From the NCBI GenBank assembly GCA_022824205.1, contig JAJEAI010000005.1:66632-128590 (forward strand): a stretch of 61,959 bases of DNA, written 5' to 3'. Below are positions 15,329-24,100 of the stretch, piece by piece. The notes below the pieces were generated by a model, which was given only the letters and a program-made list of their open reading frames with translations, made no database searches and was not told the DNA's origin. Source of the stretch: Candidatus Binatia bacterium. GTDB lineage: Bacteria; Desulfobacterota; Binatia; UBA9968; JAJDTQ01. Position 1 is the first letter of the stretch, and each line of letters begins with the position of its first letter. The position numbers were made by a program, and so were the translations under genes.

Positions 15329-16462
15329 GTGTTGCTGATGGCGGTGATCTTCCTGCTGAACTTCACCGGACGGGTCATCCTTGCGCCCCTGCTGCCCACC
15401 GTGGAGGCGGACCTGGACATCACCCACGCCCAGGCCGGCATGTTCTTCCTGTTCATCTCCGCCGGATACCTGACCGCCATGTCCGGGGCCGGTTACGTGT
15501 CGGCGCGACTGACCCACCACCGGACCATCGTGCTTTCTTTCGCGCTTCTGGGGCTGGCGACCCTGGGAGTGGCCCAGGCCTCGACCTTGACGGGCATGCG
15601 CCTGGGGCTCTTCACCATGGGGCTCGGCGCCGGCCTTTACCTGCCGTCCGCCATCGCCACCATCACCTCCCTGGTCACCCGGCCCCACTGGGGCAAGGCC
15701 ATCTCCATCCACGAACTGGCGCCCAACACGAGCTTCCTCGCCGTGCCGCTGCTCGGGCACCTGCTGCTTCAAAGCCTCACCTGGCGTTCCATCCTGGTCT
15801 GCTTCGGCGTCGTCACCTTCCTGTCCAGCGGGCTCTACGCCCTGTTCGGCCGCGGCGGCAGGTTCCCCGGCGAGCCCCCCGTCCCGGCGGTGGTGTGGCG
15901 GTTCCTGAAGGATCCCATGCTGTGGACCGTTCTGTTCCTGTTCATCATCGGCGTCGCCATCACCCTGGGCGTCTTCACCATGCTCCCCCTCTACCTGGTC
16001 TCGACCCGCGGCATGACCGAGGGATGGGCCAACACGCTGGTCGGTCTTTCCCGCGCGGTCTGCCCGCTGCTGGCTCTGGTGGCGGGCTGGTGCGCGGATC
16101 GCTTCGGCGTCCGCCGGACCCTGTCGGTGACGCTGGGCCTCAGCGGCGTCACGGCGGCAATGCTGGGGTTGGTCCCGACCCCCTGGCTGGCGGCGGCCGT
16201 CTTCCTCCAGCCCGCAACCGCCGTGGGCTTTTTTCCGGCCGGGTTCACCGCGCTTTCGACCCTGGGCGACGCCCGCACCCGCGGCACCGCCGTGTCGCTG
16301 GTGGTGCCCGTGGCCTTCGTCGTGGGCGGCGGCGGCGTCCCCTGGTTTCTGGGCCTGTGCGGCGACCTGGGCGCCTTCGACATGGGTTTCGTCTGGGTCG
16401 GGATCTTCACCGTCGCGGGCGCGGGAGTGGCACTTCTTTACAAGGCCCGGCATACGACGTAA
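15329..16462 (+). CDS. Major facilitator superfamily transporter
   Basis: About 377 residues with twelve hydrophobic segments. The MFS loop 2-3 region reads SARLTHHRTIVLSF, and GWCADRFGVRRTLS fits the matching loop of the second half. Neighbouring ring-cleavage genes suggest an aromatic acid as cargo. The start is uncertain: the frame is open upstream into the dioxygenase gene. A GGAGG ribosome site (15264-15268) precedes an ATA codon at 15275, while the first standard starts (GTG 15329, ATG 15338) leave almost no residues before the first helix and lack a ribosome site. Confidence 0.8.
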   Translation: MLLMAVIFLLNFTGRVILAPLLPTVEADLDITHAQAGMFFLFISAGYLTAMSGAGYVSARLTHHRTIVLSFALLGLATLGVAQASTLTGMRLGLFTMGLGAGLYLPSAIATITSLVTRPHWGKAISIHELAPNTSFLAVPLLGHLLLQSLTWRSILVCFGVVTFLSSGLYALFGRGGRFPGEPPVPAVVWRFLKDPMLWTVLFLFIIGVAITLGVFTMLPLYLVSTRGMTEGWANTLVGLSRAVCPLLALVAGWCADRFGVRRTLSVTLGLSGVTAAMLGLVPTPWLAAAVFLQPATAVGFFPAGFTALSTLGDARTRGTAVSLVVPVAFVVGGGGVPWFLGLCGDLGAFDMGFVWVGIFTVAGAGVALLYKARHTT

Positions 16463-16489
16463 TCGTCTTCCCGGAAGGCGAGGGAGAAC

Positions 16490-17194
16490 ATGGATCGACC
16501 AAACAGCTACAAACGCGACGAAGCGGGTGAGCAGCCGCCTTATCTGCATCCGGAGTACCGCTCCACGGTCCTGAGGGCGCCCAAGCAGCCGCTGGTGCCG
16601 CTGCCGCACACCTTGTCGGAGATCACCGGGCCGGTGTACGGGCACGAGAAGGTCGGGCCGCTGGACCATGACCTGACTCGGCAGCATGACGGGGAGCCCC
16701 TGGGCGAGAGGATCATCGTGCTCGGCCGGGTCATGGACTCGAACGGCAGACCGGTGCCGGACGCGCTTATGGAGATCTGGCAGGCCAACTCCGCCGGCCG
16801 CTACCGCCACGAGGTCGACAACCACCCTGCCCCGCTCGACCCCAACTTCAGCGGCGGCGGCCGTTGCGTTACCGATGCAGGCGGCCGTTACCGTTTCGTG
16901 ACCATCAAGCCCGCCGCCTATCCCTGGGGCAACGACCCCAACGCGTGGCGGCCGGCGCACATCCATTTCTCCCTCTTCGGCACGGCCTTTGCCACGCGGC
17001 TGATCACACAGATGTACTTTCCGGGAGATCCGCTGTTGGCGTGCGACGCCATCTTCAACTCGATTCCGGACGCGGGAGCGAGGCACCGGCTGGTGTGCCG
17101 GCTCGACCTGGAACACACGGAACCCGAATGGGCGCTGGCCTACGAGTTCGACATCGTCCTGCGTGGGCGGGACGCGACGCCGATGGAGGGATAA
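16490..17194 (+). CDS. pcaH: Intradiol ring-cleavage dioxygenase, protocatechuate 3,4-dioxygenase beta-like
   Basis: 234 residues. The non-haem Fe(III) ligands of PcaH are all visible: Y105 (SAGRYRHEVD), Y144 (KPAAYPWGN), H157 and H159 (RPAHIHFSL). PLDPNF also matches the family. The enzyme cleaves protocatechuate between its hydroxyls to 3-carboxy-cis,cis-muconate, as a heteromer with PcaG encoded four bases downstream. The later beta-ketoadipate genes (pcaBCDIJ) are not in this window, so the true substrate may differ. A GGAG site precedes the ATG. Confidence 0.87.
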   Translation: MDRPNSYKRDEAGEQPPYLHPEYRSTVLRAPKQPLVPLPHTLSEITGPVYGHEKVGPLDHDLTRQHDGEPLGERIIVLGRVMDSNGRPVPDALMEIWQANSAGRYRHEVDNHPAPLDPNFSGGGRCVTDAGGRYRFVTIKPAAYPWGNDPNAWRPAHIHFSLFGTAFATRLITQMYFPGDPLLACDAIFNSIPDAGARHRLVCRLDLEHTEPEWALAYEFDIVLRGRDATPMEG

Positions 17195-17198
17195 GGGA

Positions 17199-17783
17199 AT
17201 GGCGACGCGTCACGGAACGACTCCCTCACAGACCATCGGCCCGTTTCACCGCATCATGGTGCCGTGGGAAGGCGGCGCCGAACTGGTGGCGCCCGACCAC
17301 CCCGCCGCCATCCACATCCAGGGGTGCATTCTCGACGGGGCGGGACAGCCGGTGGACGATTCCGTCATCGAGATCTGGCAGGCCAACGTCCACGGCCGCT
17401 ACGCGCACGCCGAGGACACGCGGGAGGTGCCGCTGGTGGAGGGATTCGAGGGATTCGGCCGCGCCATCACCGACGGCGACGGCCGCTTCGACATCGTCAC
17501 GGTCAAGCCGGGATGCGTGCCCGGACCGGGTGAGACGGTGCAGGCGCCGCACATTGCCCTGTCCGTGTTCGCGCGGGGTTTGCTGAAGCAACTGGTGACG
17601 CGGATCTACTTCGCCGACGAAGCCGCCGCCAACGACCAGGACCCGGTCCTGCGAACCATCACCGAGCCCGGCCGGCGCGACACCCTGCTGGCCGTCCCGC
17701 GCGCATCCGGCGGTGCTCCGCCGGTCTACGACTTCGAGATCTGCCTGCAGGGCCCGCGCGAAACCGTGTTCTTCGACGTCTAG
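17199..17783 (+). CDS. pcaG: Intradiol dioxygenase, protocatechuate 3,4-dioxygenase alpha-like
   Basis: 194 residues starting MATRHGTTPSQTIGPFH. It is homologous to PcaH (VIEIWQANVHGRYAHAEDT), but the iron site is incomplete: the segment aligned with PAHIHFS reads QAPHIALSVF. This is as expected for the structural alpha subunit. It begins four bases after pcaH, so both are made together. The start ATG 17199 follows AGGGA. The stop TAG at 17781 starts a TAGTGTGGCGTCCCGC repeat end. Confidence 0.85.
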   Translation: MATRHGTTPSQTIGPFHRIMVPWEGGAELVAPDHPAAIHIQGCILDGAGQPVDDSVIEIWQANVHGRYAHAEDTREVPLVEGFEGFGRAITDGDGRFDIVTVKPGCVPGPGETVQAPHIALSVFARGLLKQLVTRIYFADEAAANDQDPVLRTITEPGRRDTLLAVPRASGGAPPVYDFEICLQGPRETVFFDV

Positions 17784-17817
17784 TGTGGCGTCCCGCGATG
17801 AACGCTAACGTCCCGCG

Positions 17818-19644
17818 TCACTTCTGCTTGGTCATGTCCGCCCGCTGATCGGCGCCACTGTCGGCGTAACCCGGTTCCACCAGGGCGTCGATGACGTAGC
17901 GGCCGCCCTTGGACACCACCTGGGCGCCGCGCTCCAGGGCGGCGGCCAAGTCCTCCGAGGTGGACACCGGCGCCTCGCCGTCGAAGCCCTGCGCGAGTCC
18001 CATGGCGATGAGGTCCACGGGCGGGTCGTCCAGCCGTTGTCCGATCCAGCGGTTCCGCACGGGCCGCTCGCGCATCACCGCGACGCGTTCCTGGTGCATC
18101 TCGTCGTTGTAGTAGGAGCGGTTGTCCGCGATGACGATGAGCAGCGGCAGGTCCATGTGCGTGGCGGTCCACAGCGCGTTGCAGCCCATCAGGTAGTCGC
18201 CGTCGCCCAGGACGCCCACCACCAGCCGGCCCTTGCCCTGAAGCGCCAGCGCGGTGCCGACGGCGTGCCCGGGGCCGCTGCCCACGCCGCCGCCGCCGTC
18301 GTTGCCCATGAAGCACAACGGGCCGCTGAACTCCGCGGCCTCGCCGGGCCAGCCGATGGGCAGGCGCGCGAAGCTCACGGGCCGGCTGCGGGCGAACTCC
18401 CGTACCGTCAACGCCATGTCCATCAGCGTCATGGGGGCGCCCTCCTTGGGCCGTGACCGCCCGACGGGTGTGCGCGTCCAGTGGGTGATGGTCTTCAACC
18501 CGGCAGCGGCGGGCCGTTTGCGCCCGAAACCCTCCAGCATCTGTTCCACGAAGGTGTCCGGGCATGCCGCCACCGGGATGTCCGCGGCGGGCAGCGCCTG
18601 GTGGTCCATGCTCCAGCCGTTGGTGCGATAGGTGTCCATGGAACAGTGGATGATGGTCTTGTCCGCCGGCGTCTGCGTTTGCGACGCTCCCAGGCAGCCG
18701 CGCAGATACCCTGCCAGGTCCAGCCAGTCGAGACTCAATACGACGTCCGCCTTCTTGACCAGCGCCATGGCCTGCTTGGACGGACGCAGTGCCGGCGGGG
18801 CAAGGTGCAGTGGATGGGTGGTCGGAAAGGACGACGGGTCGTTGGAGCTCGTGAGCACCGGGGCGTTCAGGGCCTCGGCCAGCTTGACGCGGCGGTCCCA
18901 GTCCGCCTGGCCGCGGGACATCCGTCCCATGAGGATGACCGGGAACTTGGCCTGCTTGAGGACCTCCCGCGCCTGCTTGACCACGGCCGAGGGTGCGAAC
19001 GGAGGCTCCGGCGGCGCATAGCGCGAGGCGTCCGGGATGCGCACCTCCTCTTGCAGCGGCTCCTCTTGCAGACCCACGTCGAGGCATACGTAGACCGGTC
19101 CGAAAGGGGCGGTGCGCGCGATCTGGTTGGCCCGCAGCACCGACTCCACGGCGGCGATGGGCGACGACGGCTGATCGTCCCACTTCGTGTAGTGGCGGAT
19201 GAGCGCGCCCTGGTCCTTGGCCGTGTGGATCCAGTCGATCCAGGGACGCCGTTTGTTCGCGTCCACCGGGCCCGTGGCGCCGAAGATCACCATGGGGGTC
19301 CGGTCGCACCAGGCATTGAAGATGGTCATGGTGGCATGCATCAGCCCCACGTTCGAGTGCAGCGCCACGGCCATGGGTTCATCCGTGGCCTTGCCGTAGC
19401 CGTCCGCGATGGAGACCGCGTGTTCCTCGTGCAGGCACGTGACCATCTGCGGGTTCTCGTTGCCCAGGTAGTTCACCAGGCTGTCGTGGAAGCCGCGATA
19501 GCTCGCCCCGGGAACCAGCGCGATGTATTTGAAATCGAGTTCCCGCGCCACCGCCGCGACGACGTCGCTGCCCCAGCGCATCTTGGGGGTGCCCAAGTCC
19601 TCCGGGCGGTGCTTCAATGCCGTGTTTGTGCTGCGTCGTGCCAC
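17818..19644 (-). CDS. Thiamine diphosphate-dependent enzyme, acetolactate synthase/benzoylformate decarboxylase-like (ThDP-1)
   Basis: 608 residues in the three-domain ThDP fold. The catalytic Glu for the cofactor N1' is E73 (LHEEHAVSIADGYG). The central domain is around residues 190-330, and the Mg/ThDP motif is GDGDYLMGCNALWTATHMD...ADN near residues 470-500. It likely acts on a 2-oxo acid (decarboxylation or carboligation); the product is not predictable. The GTG at 19644 follows AAGGAGGAA and is preferred over the longer frame. The adjacent acyl-CoA ligase gene on the same strand ends 135 bases upstream. Two further ThDP enzymes lie at 25665 and 31415. Confidence 0.83.
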   Translation of the reverse strand: MARRSTNTALKHRPEDLGTPKMRWGSDVVAAVARELDFKYIALVPGASYRGFHDSLVNYLGNENPQMVTCLHEEHAVSIADGYGKATDEPMAVALHSNVGLMHATMTIFNAWCDRTPMVIFGATGPVDANKRRPWIDWIHTAKDQGALIRHYTKWDDQPSSPIAAVESVLRANQIARTAPFGPVYVCLDVGLQEEPLQEEVRIPDASRYAPPEPPFAPSAVVKQAREVLKQAKFPVILMGRMSRGQADWDRRVKLAEALNAPVLTSSNDPSSFPTTHPLHLAPPALRPSKQAMALVKKADVVLSLDWLDLAGYLRGCLGASQTQTPADKTIIHCSMDTYRTNGWSMDHQALPAADIPVAACPDTFVEQMLEGFGRKRPAAAGLKTITHWTRTPVGRSRPKEGAPMTLMDMALTVREFARSRPVSFARLPIGWPGEAAEFSGPLCFMGNDGGGGVGSGPGHAVGTALALQGKGRLVVGVLGDGDYLMGCNALWTATHMDLPLLIVIADNRSYYNDEMHQERVAVMRERPVRNRWIGQRLDDPPVDLIAMGLAQGFDGEAPVSTSEDLAAALERGAQVVSKGGRYVIDALVEPGYADSGADQRADMTKQK

Positions 19645-19779
19645 TGTATGTTCCTCCTTCAAGTGCGATTGCGGCGTCGCCTGGTGCCGACTCCCCCTTT
19701 TGGCTTGCGCGGGTGGTATTGTCAAGGCGCGCTCGTGCGCCGGCACTTGGACACGTACCGTAGGGTTGGTCGCCAACCG

Positions 19780-21363
19780 TCAGCGCGGATGGAGCGGCGT
19801 GTCCCGACGTTCCATCCTGTCTACCACGCCCGTGCCCACGCCCTCGTCCCGAAGAAGGTTCTTCTGCACCTTCGAGCTCGGCGTCTTGGGCAGTTCCGGC
19901 CGGTAGTCGAGATAGCGCGGGATCTTGAAGGCCGCGAGGTGTTCGGCGCAGAATTGCCAAAGCCGTTCCGGCGGCAGGTCCTCCGGGGAAGCGCCCGCGG
20001 CCAGCACGATGCACGCCTTCACTTCCTCCTGGCGAATGAGGTCCGGCACCGCCACCGCCGCGGACTCGGCGATGAGCGGGTGGGAGTTGAGGACGCGTTC
20101 CACCTCGGCCGAGGCGATGTTCTCGCCGCCGCGCTTGATGATGTCCTTCTTGCGGTCCACGAAGTACAGGAAACCGTCCTCGTCCAGGTAGCCCAGGTCG
20201 CCGGTGTGGAGCCAGCCGTCCCGGAGGGCGGCGGCGGTGGCCTCGGGGTTCTTGTAGTAGCCCATCATCACCGCCGGGCTCTGCTTGACGATCTCGCCGA
20301 GTTCCCCGGGCGCGCAGCTCTCCCCTTCGTCGTTCACGATGCGCACCCGGTGCACCTCCGGCGCGATGGGCACGCCGCAACTGCCGAGCTTCCGGCGCGA
20401 CGCGTCCAGGGGGCCGAGGACGCTCAGCAGATCCTCGGTAAGGCTGTAGGTGGGGATGGCGGTGACGCCGAAACGCCTCTCGAACTCCAGGTGCACGTCC
20501 GGCGGCAAGAGCGCCATCACCTGGCGCAACGGCGTGTCCGCGTCCGCCGGGTCCGGCGGCAGGTTCAGCAGTATCCGCGGAATCGTCTGCATGATGCTCG
20601 AGGTGGTGACGCCGTGGCGCTTCACGTCGTCCCAGAAACGCGATGCGCTGAACCGTTCCTTGAGCACCACCCCGCCGCCCACGGACATCATCGCGAGGGT
20701 CATGTGGCACAGCGCGTTCACGTGGAACAGCGGCATCACCACCAGCACCCGGTCGTCGCCGGTCCAGCCCAGCGCCCGCGCCCGGTTGCTCGGGGCGAAG
20801 GCGAAGGCGAAGTGCTTGAGCATGACGCCCTTGGGCCGGTCGGTGGTGCCGGACGTGTAGATGATGGACGCCATGTCCTCGGGCGGGACTTCCGTGAGCG
20901 TCGCGCCGCGCTCGGCGCTGCGGATGAACTCGTCCCAGCCCACGACGCCGTTCCCGCCATGGGATTCGAGCGTGACCACGCATTCCAGGCCCGGACAGTC
21001 GCCGCGGATGCCCTGGATCAGCGGCAGAAAGGCATCGGTCGTGAGCAGGAAGCGTGCTTCGGAGTGGGCCAGGAGGTACTGAAGCTCATCGGCCGTCTGC
21101 CCGGTATTGAGGGGCACGAACACACCGCCGGTACGGGCCATGGCAAACACCGTACAGAGGAACTCCGCACAATTGGGAAGCAGGATGGCGACGCGATCGC
21201 CGGGCCGGAGTCCGAGAGCCGCGAACGCACGCGCCACCCGATCCACCTCCGCGGCCAGCTCCGCGTAGCTCCACCGCCGATCGTCGTGAATCAGGCAGGT
21301 ATGGTCCGGCCGCTCCGCGACCTGGTGGGACAACAGTTCGTGTATGGTGGCGCAGGCGGTCAT
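19780..21363 (-). CDS. Acyl-CoA ligase (ANL superfamily)
   Basis: 527 residues. The adenylate-forming motifs are in order: A3 IIYTSGTTDRPKGVM (about residues 170-185), A5-like TYSLTED, A7 GWLHTGDLGYLDEDGF, A8 DRKKDIIKRGGENIAS, and the A10 Lys in TPSSKVQKNLLRDE. It activates a carboxylic acid with ATP and joins it to CoA. The start MTACATIHELL matches where the N-terminal domain begins; upstream sequence is repeat-flanked. It likely forms an operon with ThDP-1 (downstream). An aromatic or medium-chain acid is plausible, the exact substrate unknown. Confidence 0.87.
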   Translation of the reverse strand: MTACATIHELLSHQVAERPDHTCLIHDDRRWSYAELAAEVDRVARAFAALGLRPGDRVAILLPNCAEFLCTVFAMARTGGVFVPLNTGQTADELQYLLAHSEARFLLTTDAFLPLIQGIRGDCPGLECVVTLESHGGNGVVGWDEFIRSAERGATLTEVPPEDMASIIYTSGTTDRPKGVMLKHFAFAFAPSNRARALGWTGDDRVLVVMPLFHVNALCHMTLAMMSVGGGVVLKERFSASRFWDDVKRHGVTTSSIMQTIPRILLNLPPDPADADTPLRQVMALLPPDVHLEFERRFGVTAIPTYSLTEDLLSVLGPLDASRRKLGSCGVPIAPEVHRVRIVNDEGESCAPGELGEIVKQSPAVMMGYYKNPEATAAALRDGWLHTGDLGYLDEDGFLYFVDRKKDIIKRGGENIASAEVERVLNSHPLIAESAAVAVPDLIRQEEVKACIVLAAGASPEDLPPERLWQFCAEHLAAFKIPRYLDYRPELPKTPSSKVQKNLLRDEGVGTGVVDRMERRDTPLHPR

Positions 21364-21752
21364 GAAACACTTGACATAGATGAAGGCCCCGCTGGTTTCA
21401 ATTGTCTCTTCCCGCCTTCCTCTGATCATTCCCGCCTTCCTTCCGTCATTCCCGCAGAACAGGCTGTGTCAAAACACCATCTTGGCGAGGCAACGACCCC
21501 CAGAAACGTCATTCCCGCGGAAGCGGGAATCCAGGGGTGGGGAGGCGCAAAACGGGCGCGGGTCCCGCCTCTCCCCGCCTGGATTCCCGCTTCCGCGGGA
21601 ATGACGATCGTAGGGGTCCCTGTGTCGTTGCCGCGGGAGACTTGACACACTCTCTTCCGTGGGAATGATGCCGCACTTGACACTCCGCCACACGGGCGGT
21701 TTACACGTGTGCATGCGCCGTCGGGCGGAAACGGCGGATTGAAAGGACGACC
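21364..21752. other. 389-base divergent intergenic region holding a nested palindrome
   Basis: Between the CoA ligase (minus) and class II aldolase (plus) genes. Most of it (21458-21668) is a nested palindrome. The last 80 bases include the aldolase ribosome site AAAGGACG before ATG 21753. No gene is seen. Confidence 0.75.
21458..21668. repeat. Nested palindromic repeat, core arms 21507-21535 and 21578-21606
   Basis: A perfect 29-base core inverted repeat, flanked by AACAGGCTGTGTCAAAACAC on the left and the diverged complement GACTTGACACACTCTCTTCC on the right. Same family as the copies at 2663, 4560, 41906, 46443 and 52485. Confidence 0.85.
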
Positions 21753-22532
21753 ATGGACGAATCGCTGCAGACTCTCAGGCGCAAGGTCGCGCTGGGCACC
21801 CGCATTCTCGCCAGCCAGGGCTGCCTGGGCGACATACTCGGGCACCTGTCGGTGCGCGTTCCCGGCTCCGACGAGATGTTCCTCCGCTGCCTCGGCGGCG
21901 ACGAGACCGCGCCGGAAAAGGGGCTGCTGTACACCGACGTGCACCACGTGCGCCGGGTCGGTTTCGACCGCACCGTGGAGCAGGTGGACGGATACCGGCT
22001 GCCCATCGAGCTGCCGATCCACGGCGAGCTGTACAAGGCCCGCCCCGAGGCCCGCGCCGTGCTCCACGCCCATCCGTACCACTGCCTCGTCGCCACCATC
22101 GCCGGGCTCGAGCTGCGGCCCATCTACGGCTGCTACGACCCCTTGAGCCTGAGCGCCGCGATTCAGGGGATTCCGCTCTACCCCAGGTCGGTGCTGATCG
22201 ACAGCCCGGAGTTGGCGGCCGACCTGATCGCCACCATGGGCGATCGGGACTGCTGCCTGATGCGCGGCCACGGCCTCACGGTCATCGGCCCTACCGTGGA
22301 AGCCGTAACCCTGCTGGGCATCCGCCTGGAAACCCTGGCCAAGGTCACCCTGGACGCCGCCCGCGCCACCGGCGGCGCTCGCCCGGCCACGCTCTCCCAG
22401 GCGGATCTGGACGCGTTCGCCTTCGTGGTGGAAGGAGGCCTTCAGGCCGCCGTGTCGAAGGTTTACGAGTGGACCTGGAACCACTACGCGCAACGGGTGG
22501 CGGATACGGTGGGGCTGCCCGCCGAAGACTAG
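21753..22532 (+). CDS. Class II aldolase/adducin-family protein
   Basis: 259 residues. The zinc site of the family is visible as H105 and H107 (VLHAHPYH) and a later His in MRGHGLTV, with an upstream PIHGELYK element. Relatives include fuculose-phosphate aldolase, ribulose-phosphate 4-epimerase and decarboxylases of 3-oxo acids or hydroxylated aromatics. It is a single-gene unit on the plus strand, cut off from the TRAP operon by the repeat at 22530-22742. Its stop codon TAG is the first three bases of that repeat. Confidence 0.82.
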   Translation: MDESLQTLRRKVALGTRILASQGCLGDILGHLSVRVPGSDEMFLRCLGGDETAPEKGLLYTDVHHVRRVGFDRTVEQVDGYRLPIELPIHGELYKARPEARAVLHAHPYHCLVATIAGLELRPIYGCYDPLSLSAAIQGIPLYPRSVLIDSPELAADLIATMGDRDCCLMRGHGLTVIGPTVEAVTLLGIRLETLAKVTLDAARATGGARPATLSQADLDAFAFVVEGGLQAAVSKVYEWTWNHYAQRVADTVGLPAED

Positions 22533-22742
22533 TGTCCTGCGTCACAAAAATCTTGATGAATACGCGATGGCATTTTTGTCGTCGGCAAGGCGCGATGACC
22601 CGTAGGGGCGACCCGCGGTCGCCCCAGTGGCGGGTACCACGCGAGGAAGACCCCGGGTCAAGCCCGGGGTGACGTAACGCAGCCGACGGCGAACAGGACC
22701 CGTGGATTCATCAAGCTATTTGTGACGCAGCACACCAACTAG
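22530..22742. repeat. TAGTGT-ended MITE-like element, 213 bases
   Basis: The left end TAGTGTCCTGCGTCACAAAA then CTTGATGAAT is mirrored on the right by ATTCATCAAG (22707-22716) and ATTTGTGACGCAGCACACCA ending ACTAG (22742). The interior carries a GACCCCGGGTCAAGCCCGGG dyad. It follows the same terminal pattern as 2483-2613. Confidence 0.75.
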
Positions 22743-22798
22743 CTATCGCCGGCCGGACCACTCGACAGCGTTGTCCGGAACCTTCCAAGCCCTCGGCA

Positions 22799-24100
22799 TC
22801 ATTTCATCTGAGACGGCAACAGCAGCGCGATGTCCGGGAACATCACAAGCAGGCCGAGGCACACGGCCATGGCGAACCAGAACGGCAGCACGCCACGGAA
22901 GATCGTGCTCATTGGCACTTCGCTGGCCACGCCCTTGACGACGAAGACGTTGATCCCGACGGGCGGAGTGATCAGCGCCATCTCGATCACGATAACCGCG
23001 ATGACTCCGAACCAGATCGGGTCGAAACCCAGTCCGGTGACGATAGGGTACACGACCGGGAGTGTCACCACGAGCATCGCGAGACCGTCGAAAAACATGC
23101 CCAGAATGATATAGCCGGCCAGGATCATCAGCAGCGTCGAATACGGTCCGAGCCCCAGTGCCTGTAGTCCGAGAGCAAGGGTTTCGGGGATATGCGTCAG
23201 TGCGAGGAACGGTCCGAACACATGCGCCCCGATGATGATGAGATAGAGCATCGCGGTCATGGTGACCGTTTCGACCAGGATACCGGGCAGTCTTCCGATC
23301 CCGATTGCGCCGGCCGCAAGCGCGAGTGACAGGACCAGCGTCGCCCCCACGCCTGCCGCTTCGATGGGCGTGAAGACGCCCATGTATATGCCGCCGAGCG
23401 ACAATACGATCACGCCGATCAGCGGAAGGGAATTGAGAGTCGACCAAGCCTTCTCGGGCCAAGTCGTAAGCGGCCCCGCCGGCCCGTCTTCCGGTTTGAG
23501 TGCGGTAACGGCGACGACGACGACCACGAAGAGGAACGCCAACAGCAACCCAGGGAGAATTCCGGCGATGAACAGCTTGCCGATGCTCTCCTCGGTGAGG
23601 ATCGCATAGAGCACGAACCCCGTCGAGGGCGGGATCAAGATGCCGAGGGTTCCGCCGGCAGCGACGGAACCGGTTGCAAGTCCGTCGGCATAGCCGAACC
23701 GCTTCATCTCGGGGAGCGCGACCTTGCCGATGGTGACGGCCGTGGCGACCGAAGAGCCGCTCACCGCGGCAAAGGCGGCACAGCCCATGATGGTCGAGGA
23801 GGCCAGCCCGCCGCGCAGTCTCCCGAACCAGGCATGCGCGGCATCGTAAAGACGCTGGGAATAACCCGCCGCGCCCGCGATATTGCCCATCAGGACGAAG
23901 AGTGGGATGACCGTCAACCCATACGCCGTGACCGAGGAGTAGGTCTCGGACGACATGGTCGCGATGGCCGCGCGCTGACCGTCTATCACCCAGATGCCAC
24001 CGAACCCGACGACCAGCAGCGCCATGCCGACAGGCAGGCGGGCGATGAGCGCGACGAAAAGGGCCGCGATTCCAAAAACCCCGATCAGGCCATCACTCAT
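22799..24100 (-). CDS. dctM: TRAP transporter large permease, DctM family
   Basis: 433 residues, about twelve membrane segments. The DctM signatures are FAAVSGSSVATAVTIGKVAL, a GYADGLATGSVAAGGTLGIL loop and PPSTGFVLYA. It is the ion-coupled translocator of a TRAP importer. The start MSDGLIGVFG at 24100 overlaps the dctQ stop by eight bases. Last gene of the ThDP-dctP-dctQ-dctM unit. Confidence 0.9.
   Translation of the reverse strand: MSDGLIGVFGIAALFVALIARLPVGMALLVVGFGGIWVIDGQRAAIATMSSETYSSVTAYGLTVIPLFVLMGNIAGAAGYSQRLYDAAHAWFGRLRGGLASSTIMGCAAFAAVSGSSVATAVTIGKVALPEMKRFGYADGLATGSVAAGGTLGILIPPSTGFVLYAILTEESIGKLFIAGILPGLLLAFLFVVVVVAVTALKPEDGPAGPLTTWPEKAWSTLNSLPLIGVIVLSLGGIYMGVFTPIEAAGVGATLVLSLALAAGAIGIGRLPGILVETVTMTAMLYLIIIGAHVFGPFLALTHIPETLALGLQALGLGPYSTLLMILAGYIILGMFFDGLAMLVVTLPVVYPIVTGLGFDPIWFGVIAVIVIEMALITPPVGINVFVVKGVASEVPMSTIFRGVLPFWFAMAVCLGLLVMFPDIALLLPSQMK

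Noticed and set aside
18481..21645. A 1054-codon open frame on the plus strand
   Set aside because: Antisense to both ThDP-1 and the CoA ligase, which have clear motifs; the frame shows no domain and runs into a palindrome.
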